Below are positions 1 through 9,433 of a stretch of 64,000 nt of DNA, in pieces. The stretch comes from Cryobacterium sp. PAMC25264 (lineage in GTDB: Bacteria; Actinomycetota; Actinomycetes; Actinomycetales; Microbacteriaceae), in contig NZ_CP080383.1 of assembly GCF_019443325.1 (NCBI RefSeq), positions 310,001 through 374,000 on the forward strand. The letters are read 5' to 3'. Made by a program: the position numbers and the translations under genes. Under the pieces are notes generated by a model. That model saw nothing but the letters and a program-made list of their open reading frames with translations. It searched no databases and was not told the DNA's origin. Numbering within the stretch: position 1 is the first letter of the stretch; every line of letters begins with the position of its first letter.

Positions 1-1249
1 CGCCACCGGTTTCGCCGTGGTGTCGGCCCTGGCCGCCTTCGCGCCCACGGCGGAGCTGCTCATTGCGGCTCGTGCGGTCATGGGCTTCTTCGGCGCCATG
101 ATCATGCCGTCCACGCTGTCGCTGCTGCGCAGCCTGTTCCTGGATGCGCGCCAGCGTACCCTGGCCATCGCCGTATGGGCCGGCGCCTTCGCGGCCGGCT
201 CGAGCTTGGGCCCCATCGTCGGTGGCGTCGTGCTGCAGCACTTCTCCTGGGGATCGGTGTTCCTGATCGCCGTGCCCATCCTGGTGCCTCTCCTGCTGCT
301 CGCCGGGTTCCTGATCCCCGAGTCGAAGGACCCGGCGCCGCTCCGGATCGACCTCGTCAGCGTCAGCCTGTCGCTGCTCACCCTCGCGCCGCTCGTCTTC
401 GCGATCAAGACGCTCACGCACGACGGCGTGGGGCTGGTCGGCATCGGTGCACTGGCACTCGGGCTGGCCGCCGGAACTGTGTTCCTGCGCCGACAGCTAC
501 GCATCGCCAATCCGCTGCTCGACCTGAGCCTGTTCCGGCACGCGCCGTTCGCCGGGTCGGTGCTGGCCAACTTCCTCGCCGTGTTCAGCCTGGTCGGCTT
601 CCTCTTCTTCGTCTCCCAACACCTCCAGCTCGTGCTCGGCCTCGACCCGCTCGCCGCCGGCTTGCTGTTGTTGCCCGGCGCGGTGCTCTCGGTAGCGGCC
701 GGTCTGACCGCGGCCTATCTCGTCCGCCTCGTGCCGCCACGCCTCGTGATCGTCGCGGGAATCCTGCTCTCGGCCCTGGGCTTCGGCGTGATCATCCTGC
801 TGCGGGACAACCTCACCGCCGGTGTGGTGGCGCTCGCCTTCGGCATCCTGTCGGTGGGCGTGGGCGCTGCCGAGACCATCTCCAACGACACGATCCTCAG
901 CTCGGTACCGGCCGACAAGGCCGGGGCTGCCGCCGGTGTCTCCGAAACCGCCTACGAGCTCGGCGCGGTGCTCGGCACGGCCGTGCTCGGCGCCATTCTC
1001 GCGGCGTCCTACCGGGCCAGTGTGGTGCTGCCCGAGGGACTCGGTCGCGCCGAGACCGCTCAGGCCGGCGAAACCCTGGGCGGGGCACTCGGGGTGGCCG
1101 GTGACCTTCCTACCGCTCCGGCGGCGGCGCTCACCGAGTCGGCGAGGGCGGCCTTCGACAGCGGGGTGGGCGTGACGTCCCTCATCGCCGTGGTGCTGAT
1201 GCTCGTCGCGGCGGTGGCCGTGCACCGCAGCATGCGCCCCTCGCGGTAA
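1..1249 (+). CDS. MFS drug exporter, DHA2-like (5' truncated)
   Basis: C-terminal part of a major facilitator transporter, probably a proton-driven multidrug exporter of the 14-helix DHA2 (QacA/SmvA-like) type. The frame is open from base 2, so the real start lies upstream of the window and the GTG at 17 is internal. The visible 410+ residues begin in helix 3-4 (ARAVMGFFGAMIMPSTLSLL resembles the family's signature region) and hold about ten hydrophobic segments, then a short basic tail (HRSMRPSR). The substrate cannot be told from sequence. No regulator is visible because the upstream side is cut off. Confidence 0.85.
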   Translation, partial: ATGFAVVSALAAFAPTAELLIAARAVMGFFGAMIMPSTLSLLRSLFLDARQRTLAIAVWAGAFAAGSSLGPIVGGVVLQHFSWGSVFLIAVPILVPLLLLAGFLIPESKDPAPLRIDLVSVSLSLLTLAPLVFAIKTLTHDGVGLVGIGALALGLAAGTVFLRRQLRIANPLLDLSLFRHAPFAGSVLANFLAVFSLVGFLFFVSQHLQLVLGLDPLAAGLLLLPGAVLSVAAGLTAAYLVRLVPPRLVIVAGILLSALGFGVIILLRDNLTAGVVALAFGILSVGVGAAETISNDTILSSVPADKAGAAAGVSETAYELGAVLGTAVLGAILAASYRASVVLPEGLGRAETAQAGETLGGALGVAGDLPTAPAAALTESARAAFDSGVGVTSLIAVVLMLVAAVAVHRSMRPSR

Positions 1250-1263
1250 GCCCTGGCCGGGGT

Positions 1264-1269
1264 GATACT
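1264..1269 (+). promoter_or_regulatory. -10 box of a leaderless promoter (GATACT)
   Basis: GATACT ends 6 bases before the ATG at 1276 and no Shine-Dalgarno sequence is present. The same layout recurs before several other genes here, and it fits actinobacterial leaderless transcription. Confidence 0.5.
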
Positions 1270-1275
1270 CAGGGC

Positions 1276-1737
1276 ATGACCTCAACCGGTAGTCACCGCA
1301 CCCTCGCGCCCAGTCGTCCGCCCGTGCGCTCCGGGGCGGAGAAAACCCTGATCACAGTGGAGGCCGTCACCAGCATCTGCGCGCTGGCCGGCGGGGTTCT
1401 ATTGATGCTCGCTCCCGACGGTTCGCTGCTCGCCGCGGACCCCGCCGTGCTCGAGGGCAGCCCGTTCGATGACTGGCTGCTGCCCGGCGCCGCGCTCACG
1501 CTTTGTGTGGGCGTGGGGTTCGCCGTGGCCGCGGTCTGGCAGTGGCGCCGCGGGCCTTACGCCCGGTTCCTGTCGCTGGCCGCCGGTGTCGGGCTCGTGG
1601 TCTTCGAGATCGTGCAGTTCACGGTGATCGGGTCGCATCCGCTGCAGGCCGTGTTCGGTGTGGTCGGCGCGGCCACAGCGTACCTGGCCTGGCGGTTGCC
1701 ATCGGCTAGGCACGGAGCGACCGGCGCCGCGCGCTAA
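1276..1737 (+). CDS. small integral membrane protein, unknown function
   Basis: Predicted protein of 153 residues. A charged N-terminus is followed by hydrophobic stretches at about residues 27-48, 70-90, 98-118 and 123-140, so about four membrane segments. I do not recognise the family; it resembles the generic small actinobacterial membrane proteins found beside transporters. It is probably transcribed leaderless. Its stop overlaps the end of convergent copA by 4 bases, so the two 3' ends interlock with no room for a separate terminator. Confidence 0.7.
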   Translation: MTSTGSHRTLAPSRPPVRSGAEKTLITVEAVTSICALAGGVLLMLAPDGSLLAADPAVLEGSPFDDWLLPGAALTLCVGVGFAVAAVWQWRRGPYARFLSLAAGVGLVVFEIVQFTVIGSHPLQAVFGVVGAATAYLAWRLPSARHGATGAAR

Positions 1738-3971
1738 AGAGCCCGGAACCCGCGCAGGCGCAGGCTGTTGGTCACCACGAACACCGAGGAGAGCGCCATG
1801 GCGGCGCCCGCGATCAGTGGGTTGAGCAGCCCGAGCGCGGCAAGCGGAATCGCGGCCACGTTGTAGGCGAACGCCCAGAACAGGTTGGTCTTGATGGTGC
1901 CGAGGGTGCGCCGCGAGAGCCGGATGGCGTCGACGACGGCCAGCAGATCGGACCGCACCAGGGTGATGTCGGCGGCCTCGATGGCCACGTCGGTTCCGGT
2001 GCCCATAGCGATGCCGAGGTCGGCCGCGGCCAACGCGGCGGCGTCGTTCACCCCGTCGCCCACCATGGCCACGACGTGCCCGGCGGCCTGCAGGGCGCGT
2101 ATCCGTTCGACCTTGTCGGCCGGCAGAACGCCCGCGAAGACCTCGTCGATGCCCACCTGGGCGGCCACGGTGCGGGCCGCGGTCTCGTTGTCGCCGGTGA
2201 GCAGCACAGGCGTCAGCCCCAGACGGATCAGCTGTGCCACGGCAGCCGCACTCGACGGCTTGACCTCGTCGGCCACGACCAGGATGCCCCGGGCGACCCC
2301 GTCCCAGGCCACGGCGACGCCGGTCTGCCCGGTCGCTTCGGCGGTGTCGAGCGCGGCCCGCAGTTCACCCGCCAGGGTGATCTGCCACTCGTCGGCCAGC
2401 CAGCGTGGTCGGCCGACGAGCACCAGGTGGCCGTCGACCGTGGCCTGCACGCCGAATCCCTGCGCCGAGGCGAACGCCGTGGCGGCCGGCAGTGCGCCCA
2501 CTCTTTCGAGCGCCCCCTGCGCGATGGCGACGCCGATCGGATGCTCCGAGCCGGCCTCGGCCGCTCCGGCAAGACGCAGCAGCTCGGTGGGGGAGGCCTC
2601 GTCGGCCGATGTCGGTGTGATGCCGTGAATCTCCAGCAGCGCCATCTTCCCGGTCGTGACCGTGCCGGTCTTGTCGAGCACAATGGTGTCGACCCGGCGG
2701 GTGGACTCGAGGATCTGCGGTCCGCGGATGAGCACGCCCAACTGTGCTCCGCGACCGGTACCCACCAGCAGTGCTGTGGGGGTGGCCAGCCCGAGCGCGC
2801 AGGGGCAGGCGATGATCAGCGTCGCCACGGCGGCGGTGAACGCCTGCTCAGCGCCTGCGCCGAGCGCCAACCAGGTGGCCAGGGTACCCAGCGCGATGAC
2901 GAACACAATGGGGACGAACACCGCCGACACCCGGTCGGCGAGGCGCTGCACGGGGGCCTTGCCCGACTGGGCCTGCTCCACCAGGCGGCCGATGCGCGCC
3001 AGTTCGGTATCGGCGCCCACCCGGGTGGCGCGCACCGTGAGCCGGCCGCCCGAGTTGACGGTGGCGCCGACGACGGCGTCGCCCGGGCCCACCTCCACGG
3101 GCACGGCCTCGCCGGTGAGCAGGCTCGTGTCGATGGCCGAGATGCCGTCGACCACAACACCGTCGGTGGCGAGTTTCTCACCGGGGCGAACCACGAAGAT
3201 GTCACCCACCGACAGCTCGGCGATGGGGATGCGCCGCTCGACGGAGTCGCGCAGCACAGCCACGTCCTTCGCCCCCAGGTTGAGCAGCGCCAGCAGCGCC
3301 GCGCCCGAACTGGTCTTGGCACGGGCCTCGGCGTAGCGCCCGGCGAGAATGAAAACTGTGACGGCGGCCGCGACCTCGAGGTAGATCTCCGTGCCGCCGG
3401 TCATGCTGAAGCTGAGCTGCATGGTCATGCCCGGCACCCCGGCGTCGCCGAGGAACAGGGCGTAGAGCGACCAGCCGAAAGCGGCCAGCACTCCGACGCT
3501 GATCAGGGTGTCCATGGTCGCCGCGCCGTGGCGGGCGTTCAGCCAGGCGGCCCGGTGGAACGGCCAGGCACCCCAGACGGCCACCGGGGCGGCGAGCATG
3601 AGGGCCAGCCACTGCCAGTTGGTGAACTGCAGGGCCGGAATCATCGACAGCAGGGTCACCGGGATCGCCAGTGCCGTGGAGATCAACAGGCGCTGGCGGA
3701 GTGCCGCGGTCTCGGCATCCGGGATGGCCGGGGCGTCGGCCGGGGGCTCGACCGGGGGCGGCGCGGGCAGGGTGGCCGTGTACCCGGTGGCGACGATGGT
3801 GGCGATGGCGTCGTCGATGCTGGTGCCCTCGGGGAGCCGCACGGTGGCCTTGTCGGTGGCGTAGTTCACGGTGGCCTCGACCCCGGGCAGTCGGTTGAGC
3901 TTCTTCTCGATCCGGGCGGCGCAGGACGCGCAGGTCATGCCGCCGACGAGGAGGTCGACGGGGTCGCTCAC
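1734..3971 (-). CDS. copA: copper-translocating P1B-type ATPase CopA
   Basis: ATP-driven pump exporting Cu(I) across the membrane, 745 residues, full length for the family. In order it has one N-terminal HMA domain with metal-binding GMTCASC (Cys14, Cys17), membrane helices, an actuator domain containing TGEAVPVE, the transmembrane metal site CPC ([14 protein letters not shown]), the phosphorylation motif DKTGTVTTG, the HP dipeptide of the nucleotide domain (GSEHPIG) and [13 protein letters not shown] with a single HMA domain points to copper rather than zinc. The start overlaps the copZ stop (ATGA), so the two are translationally coupled. Divergent csoR and its operators lie just upstream of copZ, which supports copper-induced expression. 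Confidence 0.95.
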   Translation of the reverse strand: MSDPVDLLVGGMTCASCAARIEKKLNRLPGVEATVNYATDKATVRLPEGTSIDDAIATIVATGYTATLPAPPPVEPPADAPAIPDAETAALRQRLLISTALAIPVTLLSMIPALQFTNWQWLALMLAAPVAVWGAWPFHRAAWLNARHGAATMDTLISVGVLAAFGWSLYALFLGDAGVPGMTMQLSFSMTGGTEIYLEVAAAVTVFILAGRYAEARAKTSSGAALLALLNLGAKDVAVLRDSVERRIPIAELSVGDIFVVRPGEKLATDGVVVDGISAIDTSLLTGEAVPVEVGPGDAVVGATVNSGGRLTVRATRVGADTELARIGRLVEQAQSGKAPVQRLADRVSAVFVPIVFVIALGTLATWLALGAGAEQAFTAAVATLIIACPCALGLATPTALLVGTGRGAQLGVLIRGPQILESTRRVDTIVLDKTGTVTTGKMALLEIHGITPTSADEASPTELLRLAGAAEAGSEHPIGVAIAQGALERVGALPAATAFASAQGFGVQATVDGHLVLVGRPRWLADEWQITLAGELRAALDTAEATGQTGVAVAWDGVARGILVVADEVKPSSAAAVAQLIRLGLTPVLLTGDNETAARTVAAQVGIDEVFAGVLPADKVERIRALQAAGHVVAMVGDGVNDAAALAAADLGIAMGTGTDVAIEAADITLVRSDLLAVVDAIRLSRRTLGTIKTNLFWAFAYNVAAIPLAALGLLNPLIAGAAMALSSVFVVTNSLRLRGFRAL

Positions 3972-4231
3972 GCGGCGGCGCCCGCGTGGGCCGGGTCCTG
4001 CAGGTCGTAGCCGGCCTCATCCACGGCGGCCCTGATCTCGGCCAGGTCGGGGGATGCGGCGCTCGTGACATGCACGGTGCTCATGGCGCCGGCCACGAGG
4101 TCCACGGTCACCGCGCTCACACCGGCGACCAGGGACACCTCCTCGATCACGCTGGCCACGCAGTGCGAACAGGTCATGCCGCTCACGAGGTAATCGGTGA
4201 CGGTGTCGGAAGTGCTGTCGAGCTGAGCCAT
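3968..4231 (-). CDS. copZ: copper chaperone, HMA domain (CopZ-like)
   Basis: Small soluble copper carrier of 87 residues made of a single HMA domain, with the binding motif GMTCSHC (Cys21, Cys24). It is expected to hand Cu(I) to the HMA domain of CopA. The ATG at 4231 is chosen because AAGAAGG precedes it and the HMA fold begins soon after; the longer open frame to 4315 would run through the operator. It is the first gene of the copZ-copA operon and overlaps copA by 4 bases. It faces csoR across a short intergenic region with two CsoR-type palindromes. Confidence 0.9.
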   Translation of the reverse strand: MAQLDSTSDTVTDYLVSGMTCSHCVASVIEEVSLVAGVSAVTVDLVAGAMSTVHVTSAASPDLAEIRAAVDEAGYDLQDPAHAGAAA

Positions 4232-4286
4232 GAGACGAACCTTCTTGTGTTGAACCGGATGCTGCCGAAACTGAGACGGGGCTTGG

Positions 4287-4303
4287 ATACCCCCTCCGGG
4301 TAC
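4287..4303. promoter_or_regulatory. CsoR operator 1 (copZA side)
   Basis: ATACCCCCTCCGGGTAC matches the known CsoR-type operator pattern TACCC-N-GGGTA. It lies 56 bases before the copZ start, where it would overlap that promoter. Confidence 0.75.
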
Positions 4304-4320
4304 TCTAGCGCACATTCATG

Positions 4321-4338
4321 ATACCGTGAGGGGGTATA
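4321..4338. promoter_or_regulatory. CsoR operator 2 (csoR side)
   Basis: ATACCGTGAGGGGGTATA is a second imperfect CsoR-type palindrome, about 33 bases from the first and 27 bases before the csoR ATG. It would allow autoregulation of csoR. Confidence 0.7.
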
Positions 4339-4364
4339 GGGCCAGCCGACACCAGGAGCACACC

Positions 4365-4709
4365 ATGACGACCGACGCCGCCGTTCCCGACGCCATCGAT
4401 CCCCACGCCGACCATTCCCACGACGGTCCGCACGGCTACATCTCCAACAAGGACGATTACCTCAAGCGCCTGCGCCGCATCGAGGGCCAGGCGCGGGGCC
4501 TGCAGGGCATGGTCACCGACGACAAGTACTGCATCGACATCCTCACCCAGGTCTCGGCCATGACCAGCGCCCTGCAATCCGTGGCCCTCGGCCTGCTGAA
4601 CGACCACCTCAGCCACTGCGTCGTCGACGCCGTCGCGACGGGCGGCGAGGAGGCCCAACTCAAGCTCAAGGAGGCCGGCGACGCCATCGCCCGGCTGGTG
4701 CGCTCCTAA
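4365..4709 (+). CDS. csoR: copper-sensing repressor CsoR (DUF156)
   Basis: All-helical DUF156 repressor of 114 residues that releases DNA on binding Cu(I). The conserved core DYLKRLRRIEGQARGLQGMV is followed by Cys56, His81 and Cys85, matching the Cu(I) ligand set of Mycobacterium tuberculosis CsoR (known family biochemistry). The His-rich N-terminal tail (about residues 14-23) is an extra that may bind metal. The ATG at 4365 is preferred over 4326 because AGGAG lies upstream and the shorter protein fits the family. It is divergent from copZA with two operators between, the usual architecture for copper homeostasis. Confidence 0.93.
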   Translation: MTTDAAVPDAIDPHADHSHDGPHGYISNKDDYLKRLRRIEGQARGLQGMVTDDKYCIDILTQVSAMTSALQSVALGLLNDHLSHCVVDAVATGGEEAQLKLKEAGDAIARLVRS

Positions 4710-4760
4710 CGCCTCGCGCGTGGGCGCTGCAGCCGCTGGCATTCAAGCCGGCGTCGTCTC

Positions 4761-4766
4761 TAGGCT
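4761..4766 (+). promoter_or_regulatory. -10 box of a leaderless promoter (TAGGCT)
   Basis: TAGGCT lies 6 bases before the ATG at 4773, with no Shine-Dalgarno sequence. Confidence 0.45.
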
Positions 4767-4772
4767 GAGCGC

Positions 4773-5959
4773 ATGACAGACGTGCGGGGCATCAGATTCC
4801 ACCGGCGGATGACCGCGCGCGACACCGCAGAGCCGCACCGGGTGTCGAGCCCCTCGAGCTGCTCTTCGACCTCACGTTCGTGGTGGCCGTGGCGCAGCTG
4901 GTGGTGCAACTCGCGCACGGCCTCGAGAGCGGCCACGGGGTCGACGAGATCGCCCCGTTCCTGATGGTGTTCTTCGCCATCTGGTGGGCGTGGATGAACT
5001 TCACCTGGTTCGCCTCGGCGTACGACACCGACGACGTGCCCTACCGACTGCTCACCCTGGTGCAGATGGGTGGGGTGCTGGTGCTGGCAGCCGGGGTGCC
5101 GGCAGCGTTCGTCGACCAGGATTTCCGGGCCATCACGGTGGGCTACCTCATCATGCGGTTGGGTCTCGTGGTGCAGTGGCTACGGGCCGGCGCCGAGCAT
5201 CCGGACGGGCGCACGACGGCGTGGCGGTACGCGGCCGGGGTGAGCCTCGTGCAGCTCGGCTGGTTGGTCCGGCTGGCGCTGCCCGAGCAGTTCGGCCTGG
5301 CGTCATTCGTGGTACTCGTGGCGCTTGAGCTCGCCGTACCGCCGTGGGCCGAGCGCCCCGGCAGCACCTTCTGGCACCCGCACCACATAGCCGAACGGTA
5401 CGGGCTGTTCACCATCATCCTGCTCGGCGAGGGTGTGCTCGCCGCTATTTACGGCGTGCAGGATGCGCTCGAAGCGCGCGGGTTCAGCGGCGACCTGGTG
5501 CTCGTATCCGTGGCGTCGTTCATCACGGTGTTCGCGCTCTGGTGGCTCTACTTCCTCGAACCGGCCGGGGAGGGGCTCGCGGCCAACCGCGGTCGCTCCT
5601 ATCTGTGGGGCTACGGGCACTACGGGGTGTTCGTGTCGTTGGCGGCCGTCGGCGCGGGACTCGAAGTGGCCGTGGCCGATGCCGGCCATCACGTCGAGGC
5701 GTCGGCGACGACCCTCGCCGTGGCCGTGGCGCTGCCGGTGGGTTTCTTTCTTCTGCTGCTCTGGGCCACTCACGCCGTGCTGGATACGCGGTCGCAGGTG
5801 CGGCCGGCCGTGATCCTGCCCGCGGCGGCGGCCGTGCTGCTCGTTCCGCTGCTTGCCGGAACGGTCGGGGTCACCGTCGTCGTGGTCGTCATCGCGGCCA
5901 TTTGTGTCCTCATCGTGGCCATCACCGTCGCCGACCAGTTGCGCCGAGCCCGCGGCTAG
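4773..5959 (+). pseudogene. ltrA: LtrA-family membrane protein, frameshifted near its start
   Basis: Low-temperature-requirement-A family integral membrane protein, about 395 residues once repaired, with roughly ten hydrophobic segments. The N-terminus (MTARDTAEPHRVSS from 4809) is in one frame. The diagnostic LELLFDLTFVVAVAQ and the rest are in another, which has no start codon before GTG 4880. Adding one C to the C4 run at 4850-4853 joins them as HRVSSPLELLFDL, the family pattern. The remaining frame is uninterrupted to 5959, so this is either a sequence error or a very recent mutation. Expression may start leaderless at 4773 or at the inner ATG 4809. LtrA's function in the cell is not well defined. 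Confidence 0.8.
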
Positions 5960-6543
5960 GGCATGGGCACCCAGTAGCCCACCCGCCCAAGCAGCTGGGT
6001 CTCCCGGTCGGCGTCGGAGGGGACCTCCACTTCGGGTGGGAACACGCCCATGGCCCGGAACCCCTCGACCTGCGGGCCGATCACTTCCCAGAGGGTGTCC
6101 ACCAGCGGGGCGGGCAGGGAATAGTCCCAGCCGAGTTGCCGGGCGATCGACCAGGCTTGGAAGGCCCGGTAGATGCTCACGTGCTCGAGGTACTCCCGCA
6201 CCGGGAAGTCGCCGTAGCTGAGGTGCACGATCTTCTCCGGGTCGAGGTCCTCGCTCACGGCCCGGGTGGCCACGTCGTTGAGCCGGTCGTACGCGGCGAT
6301 CGGGTCGGCGCTGAGCAGGTCACCGTCGTAGGTGCCGGCGGCGTCGTCGATGGTGCGACCGAGCAGCACATCGGGCACCCAGGCCTCGTCACGGGCGTGC
6401 GCGGCAAGCACATCGCGGAGGGTCGGGTCGGGCGTGGAGGACCACGCGGCCGGTGCCGGCAGGCTGAGTTGCTCGGGAGTAATCCGGTCGATGACGGAGC
6501 GCAACGCGGCATCCGCCTGGAGGAAGAGCTCTCTCTGCTTCAT
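5956..6543 (-). CDS. DinB/maleylpyruvate-isomerase-like protein
   Basis: Predicted cytosolic protein of 195 residues related to the mycothiol-dependent maleylpyruvate isomerase N-terminal / DinB-like superfamily. That assignment rests on the helical layout and on phrases such as TLRDVLAAHARDEAWVPDVL and VREYLEHVSIYRAFQAWSIARQLG. Members are often thiol-dependent enzymes in mycothiol-producing actinobacteria, but the reaction here is unknown. A TAGCGT box 6 bases before the ATG suggests a leaderless start. It is convergent with ltrA, overlapping by 4 bases. Confidence 0.65.
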   Translation of the reverse strand: MKQRELFLQADAALRSVIDRITPEQLSLPAPAAWSSTPDPTLRDVLAAHARDEAWVPDVLLGRTIDDAAGTYDGDLLSADPIAAYDRLNDVATRAVSEDLDPEKIVHLSYGDFPVREYLEHVSIYRAFQAWSIARQLGWDYSLPAPLVDTLWEVIGPQVEGFRAMGVFPPEVEVPSDADRETQLLGRVGYWVPMP

Positions 6544-6583
6544 GCTGGCACGCTAGCACCGGCCCCGGACACGCCGGCAGGGG

Positions 6584-6589
6584 TAAAGT
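6584..6589 (+). promoter_or_regulatory. -10 box of a leaderless promoter (TAAAGT)
   Basis: TAAAGT ends 6 bases before the GTG start at 6596, and this spacing supports GTG rather than a later codon as the start. Confidence 0.45.
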
Positions 6590-6595
6590 CTGCAT

Positions 6596-7561
6596 GTGCC
6601 CGTCCCGTTCTCTACCTCCGAAGTCACCGACGTGATCGTGGGGTTCCTCGACCCGGCCGCACGCAAGAATCTCGGAATCGCCGTGGCGCTGCTGGGCACG
6701 ATCTTCCTGGCCCTCGGGGCTCAGCTGCAACACCGTGGCGTGGGCAAGGCCGCCCGGATGCGCGCGTCCGACCGTCAGCGGATGAGCGCCGGCCAACTCC
6801 TCGCTCTGCTGCGGCGGCCATCCTGGCTGCTCGGCACCCTGCTGCTGGGCTGCGCGATCCTCCTGCAGCTCACCAGCCTGGGCCTGGCGCCGCTGCTCGT
6901 GGTGCAGCCTCTCGGGGTGGCCGCCCTCGTGCTCTCCACCGTCGTCGACTCCCGGCTCGCGCACACCCGGCTCGACGGCACGGTGTTGCGCTCGGTAGCG
7001 CTCTCGGTGGGCGGGATCGTCGTGTTTGTGACCATTGCCGCGGTGTACGCCGCCGACCGGCCCATCCGACCGCCGCAGGTGACCATCATCCTGATCCTCC
7101 TGGCCGCCGTGCTGGTGGGCTTCGGTCTGGTGTTCGTGTTCCTGCGCGCCCGGCTCACCGCCGTGGCCTGGGTGGTCGGCGCCGGAGTTCTCTACGCCTT
7201 CGTCGCCACCCTCGCCAAGCTCACCATCACCCAGCTCGTGTCCGGCCAGATCTCGCTGCTCACCCTGCTGTGCGTGGGCGGCGTTCTGACCGCGGCCGTC
7301 GTCGGCGGTATCTTCGTGCAGATCGCCTACTCCTCCGGACCACCCAATCTGGTCATCGCCGGCCTGACCGTGGTAGACCCGCTCGTGGCGGTCGGCATCG
7401 GCATCGTGGTGCTGGGCGAGGCCTCCGCCGCGCCGCCCTACGCGCTGGTGGCGTTCGTGCTCGCCGGCGCCGTCGCCGCGTACGGCGTCGTCGGGCTGTC
7501 CCGGCACCGACCGCAGTCGACGCTGGAGCCGGCGCCGCTGACGCCAACACCGCCGGAGTAG
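6596..7561 (+). CDS. DMT-superfamily membrane transporter (NIPA/EamA-like)
   Basis: Predicted 321-residue membrane protein with about nine to ten helices from residue 25 to 300. The opening AVALLGTIFLALGAQLQHRGV and the central LAPLLVVQPLGVAALVLSTVVDSRLAHTR resemble the actinobacterial branch of the drug/metabolite transporter superfamily near the NIPA magnesium-transporter family. The substrate is not known. It starts at GTG 6596 with a leaderless-type -10 box. The C-terminal tail is Pro-rich and cytoplasmic. It stands alone between a divergent cytosolic protein and a downstream lipoprotein. Confidence 0.75.
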   Translation: MPVPFSTSEVTDVIVGFLDPAARKNLGIAVALLGTIFLALGAQLQHRGVGKAARMRASDRQRMSAGQLLALLRRPSWLLGTLLLGCAILLQLTSLGLAPLLVVQPLGVAALVLSTVVDSRLAHTRLDGTVLRSVALSVGGIVVFVTIAAVYAADRPIRPPQVTIILILLAAVLVGFGLVFVFLRARLTAVAWVVGAGVLYAFVATLAKLTITQLVSGQISLLTLLCVGGVLTAAVVGGIFVQIAYSSGPPNLVIAGLTVVDPLVAVGIGIVVLGEASAAPPYALVAFVLAGAVAAYGVVGLSRHRPQSTLEPAPLTPTPPE

Positions 7562-7657
7562 AGGCCGCCGGACAGGCGCTCTGGATGGGCGAGCCCCACA
7601 CTGGCAATACCCTCCGAAAGCACGCCCGAATCACGGAGGGCGCCCAGACAACGTCGG

Positions 7658-7663
7658 TAGCAT
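7658..7663 (+). promoter_or_regulatory. -10 box of a leaderless promoter (TAGCAT)
   Basis: TAGCAT lies 7 bases before the ATG at 7671, and no Shine-Dalgarno sequence is visible. Confidence 0.4.
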
Positions 7664-7670
7664 CGATCTG

Positions 7671-8456
7671 ATGTCAACCGTTCATTCGAAAACCCACCGC
7701 GTAGGCCGGTCTTTCGTCGTACTCGGTGTGCTGCTGTTCGTCCTCACGGGGTGCGGGGCGGCCGGGGTGGCCCAAAGCTCTCTGGTGACGTCGTCCGAGA
7801 CAGACGACACCACTGAGGCGACCGCGACCGACGATGCCGGTGAGCCGGCCGTAGAGGCCACCGGCTGCCCGGCCACTCCGGCCGAGATGCCGGCCGGCGT
7901 CGTCAGCGCCGAGATCGCGGATGTCGACGGCGACGGCGAGAACGACACCGAGTGGTACTCCGAAGCCAGCTCTCCCTTCATCTACGGCATCACCACGGCA
8001 TCCGGGGCCACTCACACGCTCACCGACGATCTGGCCGGGCCTGGCGCGCACAGCGGGTGGACGGCGGCCCTGCACAACGGTGTGGTGGTCACTGTTCTCG
8101 ACGACGGGCGCAGCGCCAGCCTGCACGCTTTCGTGGACTGCGAATACGTCACCCCGATCGGCGTGGACGGCCGGCCGTACTCCTTCGACATGCAGAACCT
8201 GCGCGGCAACGGCACCGGTGTCGGCTGCCTCGAGGTAGAGGGCGGGCTCGAGCTGAACGGCCTGCAGGTCGCCGAAAAGCACGGGGACACCTACGCCCTG
8301 ATGGCCACCGGGATCACGGTCTCCGAGAACGGGCTATCCGCCATGAACGGCTACACGGCAGTGTCGGGCTCGGTGCCGGAGGACGATAGCCGGGTCACCG
8401 CAGCGCAGACCTCGTCCTGCGCCAACGCGGCCGTCGTGAGCACCAGCGGTCAATAG
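7671..8456 (+). CDS. lipoprotein of unknown function
   Basis: Predicted 261-residue lipoprotein. A basic start and hydrophobic stretch lead to the lipobox LTGC with lipidated Cys28, followed by a Thr/Glu/Ala-rich linker to about residue 65. The mature part contains a calcium-loop-like DVDGDGENDTEWY reminiscent of FG-GAP/VCBS repeats, plus four cysteines that could form disulfides. I do not recognise a defined family. It is convergent with the next lipoprotein gene. Confidence 0.7.
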   Translation: MSTVHSKTHRVGRSFVVLGVLLFVLTGCGAAGVAQSSLVTSSETDDTTEATATDDAGEPAVEATGCPATPAEMPAGVVSAEIADVDGDGENDTEWYSEASSPFIYGITTASGATHTLTDDLAGPGAHSGWTAALHNGVVVTVLDDGRSASLHAFVDCEYVTPIGVDGRPYSFDMQNLRGNGTGVGCLEVEGGLELNGLQVAEKHGDTYALMATGITVSENGLSAMNGYTAVSGSVPEDDSRVTAAQTSSCANAAVVSTSGQ

Positions 8457-8496
8457 CGTTCACGCCTGACGTGACGGACCAAAGCGCCGCAACCGC

Positions 8497-9288
8497 TCAC
8501 CGGCCGCGTTCGTACCGGCTCAGGTTGAGGGTTTCGTCGGCCATGGCCTCGTCCCAGCCCCGCATCGGATTCAGCCAGAGCAGATCGGCCATGGTGATGC
8601 TGAACCGGTCGGCGATGGTCTCCAGAGCGTCGAGCGGCGCCACCACATACCCCGACGGGTTCCCCGCGCTGTCGTAGATCACGGTCCCTCGAGCGGTGGG
8701 CACCTCGCCCGTATCCCTGACCGCCAGGTCGGGGTGCAGATCCGGCATCGTCCAGGCGAGTTCGGCCGTGGCCAGCACCCGCCCGAAGGTGATGCCGCCG
8801 ACCTGTTCCCAGAGCACGGCCGTGCGCATCCAGCTGGGATCGTTCGTGATCAACTGGTCGCCGTACCCGTTGCCGGAGGCGATGTCGAAGCTCTGCCGGT
8901 CTGCCGTGAGCACCGGGGCGTCGGCGACGTAGCTGTGCGCGGTTCGGAAACGGGCGGTCGACGCGTCGTGGGTGAGGGCGTTGAGCTCGAGGGTCACGGT
9001 GTTCTCGGTGGGGCCGAGGTCGAGGTTGAGCACGCTCAGGGTCAGCCGGCCGGAATCCGTGCTGATCTCGACGCTTCCCGACACGGAAACCGTGGTGCTG
9101 GCGTCGAAGGTGCCCGTGCCCAGCACGGTGCCGGCAGCCAGGTCGTACAGCTCGGTGATGGGCTGGGGAGCCGGACTGGCGGTGCTCGGGCTCGGAGAAG
9201 GGGCGAGCCCCTGACCGGTCGTACACCCGCTCACAGCCACCAGGACCAGGGCAATGCCCCACACTCGCCGCCGCGTCGCACCCGTCAT
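8497..9288 (-). CDS. lipoprotein with C-terminal LysM-like segment
   Basis: Predicted 263-residue lipoprotein, start ATG 9288 preceded by a G-rich tract. Signal peptide with lipobox VSGC (Cys22), then a Ser/Pro linker (APSPSPSTASPAP). The middle is a beta-rich region of unknown fold. The last 40 residues, LETIADRFSITMADLLWLNP, look like a LysM peptidoglycan-binding repeat. It therefore probably sits on the membrane and touches the wall. The open frame extends to 9435, but the upstream part lacks coding character and a signal peptide. Confidence 0.7.
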   Translation of the reverse strand: MTGATRRRVWGIALVLVAVSGCTTGQGLAPSPSPSTASPAPQPITELYDLAAGTVLGTGTFDASTTVSVSGSVEISTDSGRLTLSVLNLDLGPTENTVTLELNALTHDASTARFRTAHSYVADAPVLTADRQSFDIASGNGYGDQLITNDPSWMRTAVLWEQVGGITFGRVLATAELAWTMPDLHPDLAVRDTGEVPTARGTVIYDSAGNPSGYVVAPLDALETIADRFSITMADLLWLNPMRGWDEAMADETLNLSRYERGR

Positions 9289-9433
9289 CGTGACCCCCCG
9301 GCTGCAATCTAGCAGTGGCCTGGGCCGGCACACAGCGCCACGGGAATTGCAAACACGAGGTGTACCTGAAACTCTATGGAGTGGGGGGCTTCGAGCGCGA
9401 GGTCCAATCAGACACGACGGAGAGAGCGCGACC

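Noticed and set aside
2076..4010. Plus-strand open frame of 644 codons opposite copA
   Set aside because: It is the shadow of copA, with no recognisable motif.
5344..7671. A very long plus-strand open frame of 775 codons
   Set aside because: It crosses ltrA and two other genes, is rich in Arg/Gly/Ala and has no domain; it is an antisense/alternate-frame effect of high GC.
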